DNA from: Pseudothioglobus sp905182815
Lineage (GTDB): Bacteria; Pseudomonadota; Gammaproteobacteria; PS1; Pseudothioglobaceae
Assembly (NCBI RefSeq): GCF_048087625.1
Contig: NZ_CP159805.1
Span: 930,001 to 994,000, forward strand
Reading direction: 5' to 3'
Length of the DNA: 64,000 nt
Translations under genes and position numbers: made by a program
In this document: positions 25,457-35,250 of the stretch, one piece after another
How positions within the stretch are numbered: the stretch's first letter is position 1
Layout of the letters: each line of letters opens with the position of its first letter
The notes under the pieces: model-generated
What the model saw: only the letters and a program-made list of their open reading frames with translations
Database searches by the model: none
What the model was told of the DNA's origin: nothing

Positions 25457-26263
25457 ATGGACTATGCCATTGGTGACGTTCAAGGCTGTTTTAAAAGCCT
25501 TAAAGGGCTCTTAAATAAAATTAATTATAATATTGATAGAGATCGATTGTACTTTCTAGGTGATGTTGTTAATCGAGGGAATAACTCACTTGAAACGCTC
25601 CGCTTTATTCAATCAAATCAAGATAACATGGACATGGTTCTTGGTAACCATGATTTTCATCTACTAGTTTGTGCACTAACTGAGCGCCAACCTAACAAGA
25701 ATGACACGTTCTTAGACATATTGTCTGCTTCTAATAAAAATGTTCTACTTGACTATCTGCTTACTAGGCGACTTTTAATTGAACATAAAGATTCGCTCTT
25801 TGTTCACGCAGGAGTCCCACCTCAATGGAGCAAGTCAGATGCAATCAAAAATGCAGAGGTAGTTCATAAGAGCCTTCAATCAAAAAATGTGAGTGAATTT
25901 TTATCCAAAATGTATGGTAATTATCCCAATAAATGGTCTAGTAACCTTTCTAATGAAGAAGGCTCTCGTTATACAATAAACGCCTTAATGAGAATGCGTT
26001 TTTGCAAAGAAGATGGTGAGCTTGAATTTGAGCATAAGTTAAACGTTGATCAAAACCCAGAAAACTTTGAAGCTTGGTTTTTGCATTCAAACCGACTGAT
26101 GGCTGATGAAGAAATATTTTTTGGGCACTGGTCATCTCTTAAAGATGTCGACTCTGAAAATATTTACCCTCTAGATCATGGGTGCGTGTGGGGTGACAGG
26201 CTTACAGCCTATGATTTAACAAACCATAATTATATTTCACAAAAATCATTAGAGATTAATTAG
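25457..26263 (+). CDS. apaH: Bis(5'-nucleosyl)-tetraphosphatase, symmetrical (ApaH)
   Basis: Hydrolyses Ap4A to two ADP and removes Np4 caps from RNA. 268 residues of the PPP phosphatase fold: GDVQGC, GDVVNRGNNS and GNHDFH near the N-terminus, and FVHAGVPPQW and DHGCVWG further on, which supply the metal-binding residues. It ends convergently on dapF with a four-base overlap of the stop codons. Confidence 0.95.
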   Translation: MDYAIGDVQGCFKSLKGLLNKINYNIDRDRLYFLGDVVNRGNNSLETLRFIQSNQDNMDMVLGNHDFHLLVCALTERQPNKNDTFLDILSASNKNVLLDYLLTRRLLIEHKDSLFVHAGVPPQWSKSDAIKNAEVVHKSLQSKNVSEFLSKMYGNYPNKWSSNLSNEEGSRYTINALMRMRFCKEDGELEFEHKLNVDQNPENFEAWFLHSNRLMADEEIFFGHWSSLKDVDSENIYPLDHGCVWGDRLTAYDLTNHNYISQKSLEIN

Positions 26264-27078
26264 GATGGTGCACTTCTCAGATTAATCGAGCCTTCATAAA
26301 CAAACTCTCCAGGACCAGTAAGATAAACTTTTTTACCATCATACTCAACCATTGCATTGCCGCCATTTAAGCGCACTTTTACCTTTGAATTAAGCATTCC
26401 AAGCCTAATACCATGAATCACAGCTGCACAGGCTCCTGAGCCACAAGCAAGTGTCTCGCCAACCCCTCTCTCAAAAACCCTTAACTGAACTTTATCTTTA
26501 CTTAATACCTTCATAAACCCAACATTGACACCCTCAGGAAAGTCATCAGAGGATTGAATTTTTAATGCAGTAGAGTTTATATCAGATATGTCATCCAAAA
26601 TCAAAATAGCATGAGGATTTCCAATAGATAAAGATCCAACTTTAAAGCCTTCAACAAAATACTCAAAACTCTCTTCAATAGCATTAAGAGGAATTATGGA
26701 TGGAAGAAAGTTTGGCTCACCCATCTCAACTCTAACAGATTCATCACTGTTGACTCTTAAAACCATAATGCCAGTATTAGTTTCAACAGAAAGTGGGTTC
26801 TTATAAGATAAATTTTTCTTCTGAATATAAAGAGCAAAGCACCTTGCGCCATTTCCACATTGGTTAACTTCAGAGCCATCAGCATTAAATATCACATAAC
26901 GAAAGTCAACATCTTTTGATGATGAACTCTCAACCATTAGTAATTGATCAAAGCCAATCCCAAAACGACGATCAGATAATTTTCGAATCTCTTCAGTTGA
27001 TAAACTAACATCCCCATCAATATTATCGATTATTACGAAGTCATTTCCTAGACCATGCATTTTTGTAAAATATATCAT
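26260..27078 (-). CDS. dapF: Diaminopimelate epimerase
   Basis: Converts LL- to meso-diaminopimelate for peptidoglycan and lysine. About 272 residues from the start I prefer (ATG 27078, giving MIYFTKMHGLGNDF, the family N-terminus); an in-frame ATG at 27105 would add nine residues. The catalytic cysteine pair is Cys74 (NQCGNGARC) and Cys212 (ACGSGACAAV). Monocistronic, divergent from the DUF971 gene. Confidence 0.95.
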   Translation of the reverse strand: MIYFTKMHGLGNDFVIIDNIDGDVSLSTEEIRKLSDRRFGIGFDQLLMVESSSSKDVDFRYVIFNADGSEVNQCGNGARCFALYIQKKNLSYKNPLSVETNTGIMVLRVNSDESVRVEMGEPNFLPSIIPLNAIEESFEYFVEGFKVGSLSIGNPHAILILDDISDINSTALKIQSSDDFPEGVNVGFMKVLSKDKVQLRVFERGVGETLACGSGACAAVIHGIRLGMLNSKVKVRLNGGNAMVEYDGKKVYLTGPGEFVYEGSINLRSAPS

Positions 27079-27163
27079 GATTAATATTTTAACCTTTTGT
27101 ATCATGATTTATTTAGATACTGCTATGCTAAAATCTAAAGATAATTAAAAACACATAATAATA

Positions 27164-27529
27164 ATGAATACACCAAGCAATATTACTCTTAGTAAAGATA
27201 AAAAGGTTCTCACTGTAAGATTTGATGGTACTGATTACACTATGACAAGTGAGTATCTCAGAGTTTATTCTCCATCAGCAGAAGTTCAGGGCCATGGTCC
27301 TGGGCAAGAAACTCTTCAGCTTGATAAGCAAGATGTTTTTATTCAAACACTTGTTCCAATGGGAAATTATGCAATAGCAATTCATTTCAGTGATGGCCAT
27401 ACTACTGGGATATACTCGTGGAGTAATTTGTATAATCTTGGTAGCAAAAAAGATGAGCTTTGGCTAGATTACATCAACCGAGTTGAAAATAAAAATAACA
27501 GCAACAATTTCCATGAAGTTCAAATCTAG
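27164..27529 (+). CDS. DUF971 family protein
   Basis: 121-residue cytoplasmic protein with the DUF971 fold, the same as the N-terminal domain of gamma-butyrobetaine hydroxylase: LRVYSPSAEVQGHGPGQ, NYAIAIHFSDGHTTGIYSW and SKKDELWLDYI. Stand-alone members are associated in some genomes with Fe-S or MRP-type proteins, but no such gene is adjacent here. It sits between dapF (divergent) and bamA, with 140 bases before bamA. Confidence 0.85.
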   Translation: MNTPSNITLSKDKKVLTVRFDGTDYTMTSEYLRVYSPSAEVQGHGPGQETLQLDKQDVFIQTLVPMGNYAIAIHFSDGHTTGIYSWSNLYNLGSKKDELWLDYINRVENKNNSNNFHEVQI

Positions 27530-27669
27530 CCTCCAAATACTAGCAATAGAATTTTTAGCTTTACTTTGACAATATGATTGGTAATTTTGTTAAAATTACA
27601 GTTAAGCCTATTTATGTTTATTATTACAATTAAAACAAATAAAAAATTAATTAATTCAGGTAAAAAAAA

Positions 27670-29985
27670 ATGAAAAATAAATTTATTCAGTCTTTAGCTC
27701 TTCTTTTATTATTTTTTACAACACAAGCCTTCGCCAATCCAATTAATAAAATTAATTTTATTGGGCTGAACAATTCCTCTGAAAGCACTTTATTGTCCTT
27801 AATGCCTTTTAAGACTGGTCAAAACTTTTCACCTTATGTCAGTGATCAAATCATTGAATCTCTATTTAAAACTGGGTTATTTGAAAATATTAGTATTGTT
27901 AAAAATGAAAAATCACTTGACATTACGTTAAAAGAAAATTCAACAATAAAGTATTTAGAGATTGAATTAGACTCAAGCTCAGCCTTTTCCACCTGGCTCA
28001 AAGGTGAAAAAATACACTTTACTTCTGAAATATTAAATGAGCAGATTACTGAAAACCAGCTTTCAACAGGAAATATTTTTACAGAAAAAAAACTAGAAGA
28101 TTTTTTATTACTCCTTAAATCTAAATACTCTCAAGCTGGATATTTCAACTCAAAAATTATTCAAAATATTGAAATAGACACCCAAAATAGAGCTGGAATT
28201 GAGCTAATTGTATCTCAAGGAAATCGAGCCACTATAGATTCATTTGTTATCACTGGCTCAGATAAGATTTCTGAAAAGAAACTTTTGAAATTATTTACGA
28301 TAGGTGAGCCTGATATGGCTCTAATAAACTACTTTACAAATAAAGATGATTTCACCGATTTTAAATTAAGAAATGGAATTGAAACAATGACACAAACATA
28401 TTTTGACTCAGGCTATTTAGATTTCAAGGTTCTTGATGTTCAGTCTGACCTTAATGAAAACAAAGAGAGGCTATCCATTACTATTGATGTAACTGAAGGT
28501 ATCCAATACAAACTTGGGGATGTTTCATTTAAAGGAGAGCTTGGTAATATAAGTGAAAGCGAACTTAATAATACTATTTCTATGTCAAAAGGTGATGTAT
28601 TTAACCGAAACCTCATTATCAATGACATCCAGACACTTACTGACCTATATGCCAATCAGGGTTATGCTTTTGTAGAAATTAATCCTATTACGTCAGATTT
28701 ATTGGACTCTGTTGATATTAATTTTGAGATCTCTTTAAACAAAAAAACTTACCTCAATAGAATAACTATTACAGGAAATACTCGCACTCAAGATGAAGTC
28801 ATTAGAAGAGAAATTGGAATCTCAGAAGGCGGCTTATATTCTAGAAGCATACTTAAGAAATCTTTACTCAACTTAAGGCGACTAGGTTATTTTTCAGATG
28901 TTCAAATCTCTACTTCTGAAGTTAAAGGGATGAGTGATAAGATTGATATTAACTTTAATGTAGAAGAGACTCAAACTGGATCGGTAAGCTTTTCAATGAG
29001 TCATAGTAATAATTATGGTGTCTCTTTTGGTGCTGGAATTCAAGAAAAAAATATATTTGGATCTGGAAATACTCTTAATGCCAACCTGAAAATTGCAAAA
29101 TCATTTAACAAAGTTAGTTTTTATTTCATGAATCCAAACTTTAACGATGAAGGCCATAGTTTAAGTATCGGTGCATTCAAAAGTGAAATTGATAATGATG
29201 AAGTAGCGGCAAACTCTTATGAGATTGATTCAACTGGCATTAGTTTTGGATATGGCCTTCCTCTTAGTGATAATACTAGAATTAATGCCGACCTAGAATA
29301 CTCAAAAAATGATATCAAGTGTAGCACTCTTTTTGCAGGAACGGGATATGAGTCAAGTCAGTGCGCTTCAAAAAGTAATGATGAATTTAAGACAAATATT
29401 AGTTGGAGTGAAAATACACTAAATAATTATATGTACCCAACAGAAGGTGTTAATAATTCTTTGAATTTGGGAATATCTCTCCCTCTTGGTGATTATAAGT
29501 ACTTCAACATAAGTGCTGATCATACGAGTTATGCTCCTATTAATTCAACAACAACGCTAAAACTTACTGGTAATTTGAACCTTTCAAAGGGCTATGGTGG
29601 TAAAGAACTGCCTTTCTATAAGCGACATTTTGGAGGAGGGTCAGGATCTATTAGAGGTTTTGGAAATAAAACGCTTGGACCGCTTTATCCAAATGGAAAA
29701 GCAAAAGGTGGTGAAATTTCAATACTTGGTAGTGCAAACTTAATAACACCTGCTTTTTTCTTTGAAGATAATGAAAAAATGAGGATGAGTGTGTTTATAG
29801 ATACAGGAAATATCTATGAAAAAAGTTCAAACATTAAACTTGGCGACATAAGAATGTCTGCAGGATTTGGATTTGCATACTTAAGCCCAATTGGATCAAT
29901 TGGAGGCTTCATTTCAACTCCAATTCTGAAAAAATCAGGTGATATTACTGAAGACTTTGGGTTATCTATAGGTACTGGCTTCTAA
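27670..29985 (+). CDS. bamA: Outer membrane protein assembly factor BamA
   Basis: Central Omp85 insertase for outer-membrane beta-barrels. 771 residues: signal peptide (residues 1-22, ending QAFA), five POTRA domains through about residue 425, then the 16-stranded barrel. Lid-loop motif IRGFGNKTLGP and the terminal signature ending IGTGF (C-terminal aromatic) are present. First of the bamA-skp-lpxD-fabZ-lpxA cluster, the conserved envelope-biogenesis order. The preceding 140-base spacer probably holds the promoter; rseP is not upstream. Confidence 0.96.
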   Translation: MKNKFIQSLALLLLFFTTQAFANPINKINFIGLNNSSESTLLSLMPFKTGQNFSPYVSDQIIESLFKTGLFENISIVKNEKSLDITLKENSTIKYLEIELDSSSAFSTWLKGEKIHFTSEILNEQITENQLSTGNIFTEKKLEDFLLLLKSKYSQAGYFNSKIIQNIEIDTQNRAGIELIVSQGNRATIDSFVITGSDKISEKKLLKLFTIGEPDMALINYFTNKDDFTDFKLRNGIETMTQTYFDSGYLDFKVLDVQSDLNENKERLSITIDVTEGIQYKLGDVSFKGELGNISESELNNTISMSKGDVFNRNLIINDIQTLTDLYANQGYAFVEINPITSDLLDSVDINFEISLNKKTYLNRITITGNTRTQDEVIRREIGISEGGLYSRSILKKSLLNLRRLGYFSDVQISTSEVKGMSDKIDINFNVEETQTGSVSFSMSHSNNYGVSFGAGIQEKNIFGSGNTLNANLKIAKSFNKVSFYFMNPNFNDEGHSLSIGAFKSEIDNDEVAANSYEIDSTGISFGYGLPLSDNTRINADLEYSKNDIKCSTLFAGTGYESSQCASKSNDEFKTNISWSENTLNNYMYPTEGVNNSLNLGISLPLGDYKYFNISADHTSYAPINSTTTLKLTGNLNLSKGYGGKELPFYKRHFGGGSGSIRGFGNKTLGPLYPNGKAKGGEISILGSANLITPAFFFEDNEKMRMSVFIDTGNIYEKSSNIKLGDIRMSAGFGFAYLSPIGSIGGFISTPILKKSGDITEDFGLSIGTGF

Positions 29986-29992
29986 AATTTTC

Positions 29993-30490
29993 ATGAGGAT
30001 TTTAGCTATATCTTGCTTAGTATTACTGTCTTTTTCTGCATGGACTGACACAGTTAAGATTGGCTATATTGATACGCAAAAAGTTATTAATAACTTACCT
30101 CAATATCAACAAAGTGTAGGCCAAATATCTGAAGAGTTTGAGCCAAAAAAACTAGAATTACTAAGCTTATTCAAACACATTGAACTTCTTAGAGCAAAAG
30201 TTAACGCTATAAATAATACTGAAAAAAAAGAGAATCTTCAAATAGAATTATCTAAACTTACTTTACTTGAAGAAAGTTTTAAGAAAGAAACAGAGTATTG
30301 GCAAGAAACGATGAATACTAAAAAAATCGAATTACTTCAAAAAATTGAACTCCTAATCAACAACACAATTAATGACCTGGCGATTTCTGAAAGCTATGAT
30401 TTAATTCTTTATGAAAATGCCGCCTTTGTAAGTGATGAAGTTAACATTACTAATAAAGTAATTCAAAGAATTCTAAATAATTCATTATGA
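29993..30490 (+). CDS. skp: Periplasmic chaperone Skp/OmpH
   Basis: 165-residue periplasmic holdase for unfolded outer-membrane proteins. Signal peptide of about 18 residues (LAISCLVLLSFSAW), then KIGYIDTQKVINNLPQ and a long charged coiled-coil arm typical of Skp, then the returning IYDLILYENAAFVSDEVNIT-like core strand region. It follows bamA by 7 bases and overlaps lpxD by 4 bases. Confidence 0.92.
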   Translation: MRILAISCLVLLSFSAWTDTVKIGYIDTQKVINNLPQYQQSVGQISEEFEPKKLELLSLFKHIELLRAKVNAINNTEKKENLQIELSKLTLLEESFKKETEYWQETMNTKKIELLQKIELLINNTINDLAISESYDLILYENAAFVSDEVNITNKVIQRILNNSL

Positions 30491-31491
30491 TGTTTACTCT
30501 TAAAGAAATTGCTAAACTAATAGATGCCAAAGTTTATGGAAATTCTTCTAAAGAAATTATAGGAATGAATACTTTAGACAATGCTACTTCAGATCAAATT
30601 TCTCATGCAGTAAGTCAGAAGTATCAAAAATCTCTAATTAGCTCAAATGCTGGTGCTATAATTGTTGATAAAAAACTTATTGAGCATTGTTCTTCTAATG
30701 CTTTATTAGTTGAAAATGTTTCTTTAGCTTATGCGTTATTAACGCATGAATTTAAGAATTATCAAAACATTAATCATCTTCAAACAACTTCACAAGTAAT
30801 AAATTCCTACAGTAAAGTTGATTTTGCTCCAGGTTGTATTATTGGTAAAAATGTAACTATTGGTAAAAATACCTCTATCGGAGCAAATTGTGTAATTGAA
30901 GATGACGTAACTATTGGCATGAATTCACTAATTGAATCAAATGTAACAATCCACAAAGGGTGTGAAATTGGTAAAAAATGTGTAATTTCATCTGGCGCAG
31001 TTATCGGCTCTGAAGGCTTTGGAAATGCAAGAGATCAAAACAACCGGTGGCATGCAATTGCTCACCTTGGAGATGTGATTATTGGTGATGAAGTATCTAT
31101 CGGCGCTAATACAACTATTGACAGAGGCTCTATCGATAATACTGAAGTTCATAGTGGAGTAAAAATTGACAATCTTGTTCACATAGCTCATAACGTAATT
31201 ATTGGAAGTGATACTGCTATTGCAGCAAAAACGGGTATTGCTGGAACTACTGTTATTGGAAAAAGATGCATGATTGGCGGCATGGTTGGCATTGTTGACC
31301 ATCTAACAATAACTGATGATGTTATAGTTAATGCGACAAGCACAGTCAATAGAAATATAATAAAACCAGGAATTTATACTGGTTTTGTTCCTCTTATGCT
31401 TCATTCAGAGTGGAAAAAGGCAGGAGTATGGCTCACAAAACTTGATAAAATTGCTACTCTACTAAAAATTAAATTAAAAGATATTAAATAA
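30487..31491 (+). CDS. lpxD: UDP-3-O-acylglucosamine N-acyltransferase LpxD
   Basis: Third lipid A step: adds the N-linked hydroxyacyl chain from ACP. 334 residues with an N-terminal uridine-binding domain and a left-handed beta-helix of hexapeptide repeats (IIGKNVTIGKNTSIGANCVI and similar). The catalytic His lies in DNLVHIAHNVIIG. Start ATG 30487 overlaps skp's stop; the next codon is also ATG. Confidence 0.95.
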   Translation: MMFTLKEIAKLIDAKVYGNSSKEIIGMNTLDNATSDQISHAVSQKYQKSLISSNAGAIIVDKKLIEHCSSNALLVENVSLAYALLTHEFKNYQNINHLQTTSQVINSYSKVDFAPGCIIGKNVTIGKNTSIGANCVIEDDVTIGMNSLIESNVTIHKGCEIGKKCVISSGAVIGSEGFGNARDQNNRWHAIAHLGDVIIGDEVSIGANTTIDRGSIDNTEVHSGVKIDNLVHIAHNVIIGSDTAIAAKTGIAGTTVIGKRCMIGGMVGIVDHLTITDDVIVNATSTVNRNIIKPGIYTGFVPLMLHSEWKKAGVWLTKLDKIATLLKIKLKDIK

Positions 31492-31495
31492 TTCT

Positions 31496-31939
31496 ATGAA
31501 AATGAATATTAATGAGGTTAAAAATTTTCTACCTCACCGCTACCCTTTCTTGCTTATTGATAGGGTTACTAACCTTGAAGTGGGAAAAAGTCTTACAGCT
31601 ATAAAAAATGTTACCTTTAATGAGCCACATTTTACTGGCCACTTTCCCGACCAGCCTATTATGCCTGGAGTCCTAATAATTGAGGCTTTGGCACAAGCAA
31701 CTGGAATATTAGCTTTTAAATCTGAGGTTGGAAAACCACAAACTGGTCAAATTTACATGTTAGTAGGTGTTGATAAAGTTCGCTTTAAAAGGATGGTAGA
31801 GCCAGGTGATCAACTAGAAATTTATGCTGAAATTATTACTGTTAAACGCGGCATATGGAAATTCAGCTGCAAGGCCTCAGTTGAGGGTAAATTAGTTACT
31901 TCTGCTGAAATTTTATGTACTCAAAAATCTGCTGAATAA
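31496..31939 (+). CDS. fabZ: 3-hydroxyacyl-ACP dehydratase FabZ
   Basis: Dehydrates 3-hydroxyacyl-ACP in fatty acid elongation. 147-residue hot-dog fold with FLPHRYPFLLIDRV and the catalytic His in HFTGHFPDQPIMPGVLIIEA plus the Glu of that helix. Lies between lpxD and lpxA in the standard cluster, where it competes with lipid A synthesis for the same hydroxyacyl-ACP. Confidence 0.97.
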   Translation: MKMNINEVKNFLPHRYPFLLIDRVTNLEVGKSLTAIKNVTFNEPHFTGHFPDQPIMPGVLIIEALAQATGILAFKSEVGKPQTGQIYMLVGVDKVRFKRMVEPGDQLEIYAEIITVKRGIWKFSCKASVEGKLVTSAEILCTQKSAE

Positions 31940-31944
31940 TAATT

Positions 31945-32742
31945 ATGTCTATTGATCCTTCTGCCATTATTCATGAAAGCGCTAAAATTCATAAAAGTGC
32001 CATAATCTCAGCTTACGCTGTTATCGGGGCTAACGTTGAAATAGGCGCTGGTACAGTAATAGATTCTCATGCTGTAATTGCTGGCCCTACGAAAATTGGT
32101 AAAAATAATCATATTTACTCCTTTGCTTCTATTGGTGGTGATCCTCAAGACATTACTTATCAAGATGGGCAAGAAAGCAATCTAGTAATAGGAGATGATA
32201 ATATGATTAGAGAGTTTTGCACAATTAACAGAGGCACTGAAAAAGAGAACTCTTTAACAAGAATTGGCTCAAATAATATGCTCATGTCGTATGTTCATAT
32301 TGCACATGACTGTCAACTCGGTGATCATATCATTATGTCTAATAACGCCTCACTAGCTGGTCATGTTAGAATTTCAGACTGGGCCATACTTGGTGGCTTT
32401 GTTTTAGTTAAACAGTTTTGTGGCATTGGAAGACATTCTTACGCTGGAATGGGTAGTCAAATTAATAAAGATATCCCTGACTACATGGTTGCAGCTGGCA
32501 TCCATCCAAAAATAAGAAGCATTAACTCTGTTGGAATGAAGAGAAGAGGTTTTAGTGCAAGCTCAATTTCATCTATAAAACGTGCCTTTAAGGTCGTTTA
32601 TCGTGACTCTCAAGGCAGACTTCTTGACCATGCACTAAGTGAGCTTGAAGCATCAGAATCTGACAGTCACGAAGTTATGCAATTTGTAGAATGTATACGA
32701 AACTCAAGAGTGGGCATCATGCGCGGCCCAGTTGATGAATAG
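31945..32742 (+). CDS. lpxA: UDP-N-acetylglucosamine acyltransferase LpxA
   Basis: First lipid A step: O-acylation of UDP-GlcNAc. 265 residues with left-handed beta-helix hexapeptide repeats from the N-terminus, catalytic His region MSYVHIAHDCQLGDH and the C-terminal helical domain. Six bases after fabZ. lpxB, which often follows, is not here; murJ comes next. Confidence 0.96.
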   Translation: MSIDPSAIIHESAKIHKSAIISAYAVIGANVEIGAGTVIDSHAVIAGPTKIGKNNHIYSFASIGGDPQDITYQDGQESNLVIGDDNMIREFCTINRGTEKENSLTRIGSNNMLMSYVHIAHDCQLGDHIIMSNNASLAGHVRISDWAILGGFVLVKQFCGIGRHSYAGMGSQINKDIPDYMVAAGIHPKIRSINSVGMKRRGFSASSISSIKRAFKVVYRDSQGRLLDHALSELEASESDSHEVMQFVECIRNSRVGIMRGPVDE

Positions 32743-32757
32743 ATAGCATTTTCTGTT

Positions 32758-34287
32758 ATGTCTAAGTCTTTCATAAAGTCCAGCAGCATTGTCGCTGCAA
32801 TGATCTTTATTTCAAGAATCTTAGGGCTAGTTCGAGATTTTATTATTGCAAGGCTCTTTGGAGCTAATGAGCTAACTGATGCATTCTTAGTAGCGTTTAG
32901 AATACCTAACTTTTTTAGGCGTCTATTTGCCGAAGGCGCTTTTTCACAAGCCTTTTTGCCAATTTTGGCAGAGTCAAAAGCTAATCAATCTGATGAAGAG
33001 GTTCAATTAGTAATTAATCATATTGCTACTAAATTACTTAGCATACTTATGATCATTACCCTTATTGCAATTGTAATTGCGCCAATCATAATACTTTTAT
33101 TTGCATGGGGGTTCTACTTTAAAGCTGATGCAACTCAGTTTAATTTAGCCTCTGATATGCTTCGAATTACTTTTCCTTATTTGCTTTTAATATCTCTTAC
33201 TGCCTTATCTGGATCCATCCTTAATACTTATGATAATTTTATAATTCCAGCATTTACTCCAGTATTACTAAATGTTTCATTAATCCTTAGCGCTGTATTT
33301 TTATCTAAATACTTGTCCACGCCAATTATGGCACTAGCCTGGGGTGTTCTTATTGGAGGATTTATACAGCTTGGCTTTCAAATTCCATTTTTAAGAAAAA
33401 TAAAACGACTACCTAAATTACAGTTTGGTCATCATAAGGCACTTTCAATACTTAGAAAGAGAATGCTTCCAGCTTTGTTTGGCGTATCAGTATCTCAAAT
33501 TAATTTATTGGTTGACACAATGATTGCATCAACCCTTATAGCTGGAAGTGTCTCATGGCTATATTATTCAGATAGGTTGCTAGAGCTTCCTTTAGCTTTA
33601 ATTGGAATAGCTTTAGCAACTGTTGCATTGGCAAAACTGAGTAACTATCATGCAAAAAATGACACTAAAAACTTTATAAATACAATTGATAAAGCTCTTT
33701 TATATGCAATTTTATTTGGACTTCCTGCATGTGCTGGATTAGTTCTGCTTGCAGAAGAACTAATAATTACGCTTTTTCAATATAATGCATTTGATGCCTT
33801 ATCTGCTAAAAAAACATCTTTAAGTCTTCAGGCATATGGCTCTGGCTTAATGGCTTTCATTGCAATAAAAATCTTTGCGCCAATTTTTCTATCAAGAGGA
33901 GACACTAAAACTCCTGTTAAAGCTGGCGTAGTTGCAATGGTTTCAAATATAGTTTTAAATTTAATATTAGTTCAGTACTTTGATCATGTTGGCTTAGCAG
34001 CCGCAACATCAATCTCAGCGCTAATTAATGCTGCAATTCTATATTTTTTCTTAATAAAGCAGTCAATATTTAGGTTTCATATTGCTTTTTATAAAATGCT
34101 AGTTAAAGTAATATTTGCAGTCACTATAATGTCGCTGTATATTTATTACTTTGATTCAAGTATAAGTCTTTATCTTGAATCCTCTCTAATAGAGAGGACT
34201 ATACTTATTTCAAAAACTATTACCATTTCAATAGCTATATATTTTTTAACGCTTTATACACTTGGAGTTAGATTAAAACAATTATGA
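32758..34287 (+). CDS. murJ: Lipid II flippase MurJ
   Basis: Flips lipid II across the inner membrane for peptidoglycan synthesis. 509 residues, about 14 membrane helices. Family segments include SRILGLVRDFIIARLFGA, FLVAFRIPNFFRRLFAEGAF and FLSRGDTKTPVKAG, with the conserved arginines of the central cavity in the first two. Sixteen bases after lpxA and overlapping yggX by 4 bases. Confidence 0.95.
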   Translation: MSKSFIKSSSIVAAMIFISRILGLVRDFIIARLFGANELTDAFLVAFRIPNFFRRLFAEGAFSQAFLPILAESKANQSDEEVQLVINHIATKLLSILMIITLIAIVIAPIIILLFAWGFYFKADATQFNLASDMLRITFPYLLLISLTALSGSILNTYDNFIIPAFTPVLLNVSLILSAVFLSKYLSTPIMALAWGVLIGGFIQLGFQIPFLRKIKRLPKLQFGHHKALSILRKRMLPALFGVSVSQINLLVDTMIASTLIAGSVSWLYYSDRLLELPLALIGIALATVALAKLSNYHAKNDTKNFINTIDKALLYAILFGLPACAGLVLLAEELIITLFQYNAFDALSAKKTSLSLQAYGSGLMAFIAIKIFAPIFLSRGDTKTPVKAGVVAMVSNIVLNLILVQYFDHVGLAAATSISALINAAILYFFLIKQSIFRFHIAFYKMLVKVIFAVTIMSLYIYYFDSSISLYLESSLIERTILISKTITISIAIYFLTLYTLGVRLKQL

Positions 34288-34550
34288 AAGAAGTTCACTG
34301 CATTAAATTAGATACAAAGCTAGAAGGACTAGAAAGACCTCCCTACCCTGGTGATCTTGGTAGAAGGATTCTGGATTCAGTCTCTAAAGAGGCTTGGCAA
34401 ATGTGGCTTGATCACCAAACTATGTTAATTAATGAAAATAATTTAAACTTATTTGATGAGTCATCACAGAGCTACCTAAAAGAACAAATGGAAAATTACT
34501 TTTTTTCAGAGCAAGACATTGATCAAATTGAGGGTTATATACCAAAATAA
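34284..34550 (+). CDS. yggX: Fe(2+)-trafficking / oxidative damage protection protein YggX
   Basis: 88 residues. Recognised by the single conserved Cys near the N-terminus (VHCIKL), PYPGDLGRRILDSVSKEAW, HQTMLINENNLN and IEGYIPK. YggX protects Fe-S enzymes from oxidative damage and may deliver iron. In E. coli it sits next to mutY; here it overlaps murJ by 4 bases and mutY is not present. Confidence 0.93.
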   Translation: MKEVHCIKLDTKLEGLERPPYPGDLGRRILDSVSKEAWQMWLDHQTMLINENNLNLFDESSQSYLKEQMENYFFSEQDIDQIEGYIPK

Positions 34551-34573
34551 TTATATGGAAATTTGATTAAAAG

Positions 34574-35200
34574 ATGTCTAATCTATTTATAGTAGCAGCT
34601 CCCTCAGGATGCGGAAAAACATCTCTTGTTGAGTCATTAATTAATAATACTAAAAACTTGCGCGTCTCAATATCTCATACGACACGAAAGCCTAGAGCCG
34701 GTGAGGTTAATGGAACTAATTATCATTTTGTTTCAGTTGCTGAATTTCAAAAAATGGTGAGTGATGATGCATTTATTGAGCATGCTGAAGTCTTTGAAAA
34801 CTTCTATGGGACTTCTAAAAAACTAATTAATGACAATCTGAACAATAACATAGATGTCATCCTGGAAATTGACTGGCAAGGCGCTCATCAAGTTAAGCAG
34901 AACTTACCTAGTGCAATTAGTATATTTATTTTACCACCTTCAAAAGAAGCACTAGAATTAAGGCTTAAGAATAGGGCTCAAGATGATGAGCTAATCATCA
35001 AAAAAAGAATGCTGGATGCAGAAAATCAAATGAGTCATTATAGTGAGTTTGATTATCTAGTCATTAATGACAATTTTAATGCTGCTTTAGCTGATTTAGA
35101 GTCAATAATATCCTCTTCAAATAATCTATCTCAGCGCGCTCACCTGTCTTTAGAAGAGCAGTCAATCAAACACAAAAAACTACTTAAAAAATTGATATAA
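34574..35200 (+). CDS. gmk: Guanylate kinase
   Basis: Phosphorylates GMP to GDP. 208 residues with P-loop APSGCGKTS, the GMP-binding SHTTRKPRAGEVNGTNYHFV and VILEIDWQGAHQVK. Twenty-three bases after yggX. In enterics gmk is followed by rpoZ and spoT; here the rpoH promoter and gene follow instead. Confidence 0.95.
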   Translation: MSNLFIVAAPSGCGKTSLVESLINNTKNLRVSISHTTRKPRAGEVNGTNYHFVSVAEFQKMVSDDAFIEHAEVFENFYGTSKKLINDNLNNNIDVILEIDWQGAHQVKQNLPSAISIFILPPSKEALELRLKNRAQDDELIIKKRMLDAENQMSHYSEFDYLVINDNFNAALADLESIISSSNNLSQRAHLSLEEQSIKHKKLLKKLI

Positions 35201-35219
35201 CTGAAAAATTTGGTATAAT
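35192..35219 (+). promoter_or_regulatory. Sigma-70-type promoter of rpoH
   Basis: TTGATA, 16-base spacer, TATAAT, with TG one base upstream of the -10 (TGGTATAAT, extended -10). The best promoter match in the window. It overlaps the last codons of gmk and would start transcription near 35226, leaving a leader of only about 25 bases before rpoH. Confidence 0.75.
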
Positions 35220-35250
35220 TTAGCCCTAAATTATCATTTTAAGTAAATTT

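Noticed and set aside
27079..27105. Nine-residue N-terminal extension of dapF
   Set aside because: The family N-terminus begins at MIYFTKMHGLGND (27078); the extra residues have no counterpart and no ribosome binding site.
30988..31302. 104-codon Asn/Ser/His-rich antisense frame in lpxD
   Set aside because: Mirror of the hexapeptide repeats of lpxD; no independent support.
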